Shown: in pieces, positions 63,946 through 64,000 of the stretch
Numbering within the stretch: position 1 is the stretch's first letter
How the letters are laid out: every line of letters starts with the position of its first letter
Notes under the pieces: generated by a model
Database searches by the model: none
The model's input: the letters and a program-made list of their open reading frames with translations, nothing else
Told to the model about the DNA's origin: nothing
Program-made: the position numbers and the translations under genes
From: Acanthosepion lycidas
Taxonomy: Eukaryota; Mollusca; Cephalopoda; Sepiida; Sepiidae
Length of the DNA stretch: 64,000 bases
Direction: 5' to 3'
NCBI GenBank assembly: GCA_963932145.1
Contig: OZ010599.1
Coordinates: 44,570,844-44,634,843 of the forward strand

Positions 63946-64000
63946 AACTGTTTTTAAAGATAAAAAGAATGTATAAATGAGTAGTTTTCTAATGAAATTC

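Noticed and set aside
1-64000. CRISPR arrays, bacterial operons, integrated viruses
   Set aside because: No regularly spaced direct repeats, no bacterial gene organisation, and no capsid, envelope or integrase-type coding blocks were seen. All features fit an animal nuclear genome.

Overview
The window looks like repeat-dominated non-coding DNA from a mollusc, most likely a cephalopod of octopus type. It is AT-rich, with dozens of long (TA)n tracts, very abundant tRNA- and 5S-rRNA-headed SINEs, several LINE clades, Penelope-like retroelement pieces and many Tc1/mariner and hAT DNA transposons. No prokaryotic gene, rRNA gene, intact tRNA gene or complete host protein gene is visible. Species assignment is an inference from repeat content, not from a diagnostic gene.

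Layout. 1-9 kb: a hairpin MITE, RTE-like LINE fragments, a hAT remnant, two LINE pieces with a C-terminal similar to R4/Dong-type elements sitting in (AAT)n, SINE and LINE tails, and a foldback element. 9-13.6 kb: three MITEs, long (TA)n tracts and the largest LINE (12.2-13.45 kb, reverse transcriptase plus C-terminal domain, GC-rich against its surroundings). 15-17 kb: a Penelope-like pseudo-LTR with a hammerhead ribozyme motif on the minus strand, a Penelope GIY-YIG endonuclease piece on the plus strand, and an internally deleted mariner with both terminal repeats. 17-25 kb: transposase fragments, foldbacks, a full-length 5S-tRNA composite SINE and a GT-rich tract. 25-34 kb: tandem SINE units, SINE/LINE nests and a local duplication. 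34-42 kb: two hAT deletion derivatives with 8-bp target duplications, a mariner deletion derivative, a candidate host promoter and first exon on the minus strand near 38.8-39.5 kb, and Tc1 copy 1. 42-56 kb: RTE-like LINE pieces, more composite SINEs, a 153-bp MITE and an R4/Dong-like LINE inserted in an (ATC)n array. 57-64 kb: Tc1 copy 2, a solo Tc1 inverted repeat, (TA)n palindromes and LINE fragments.

How the parts relate. The composite SINE and the large LINE end in the same roughly 100-bp tail, suggesting that LINE (or a relative) mobilised the SINE. The SINE head also occurs joined to a different 3' half, so tails have been exchanged. The two Tc1 copies carry in the right inverted repeat a piece that spans a hAT insertion junction found 2 kb from copy 1. 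DNA transposons repeatedly sit in (TA)n, and two LINE families end in trinucleotide repeats that appear to have seeded (AAT)n and (GAA)n microsatellites.

Everything was read by eye. Element names are family-level calls, boundaries without terminal repeats or target duplications are approximate, and clade names for LINEs are tentative.
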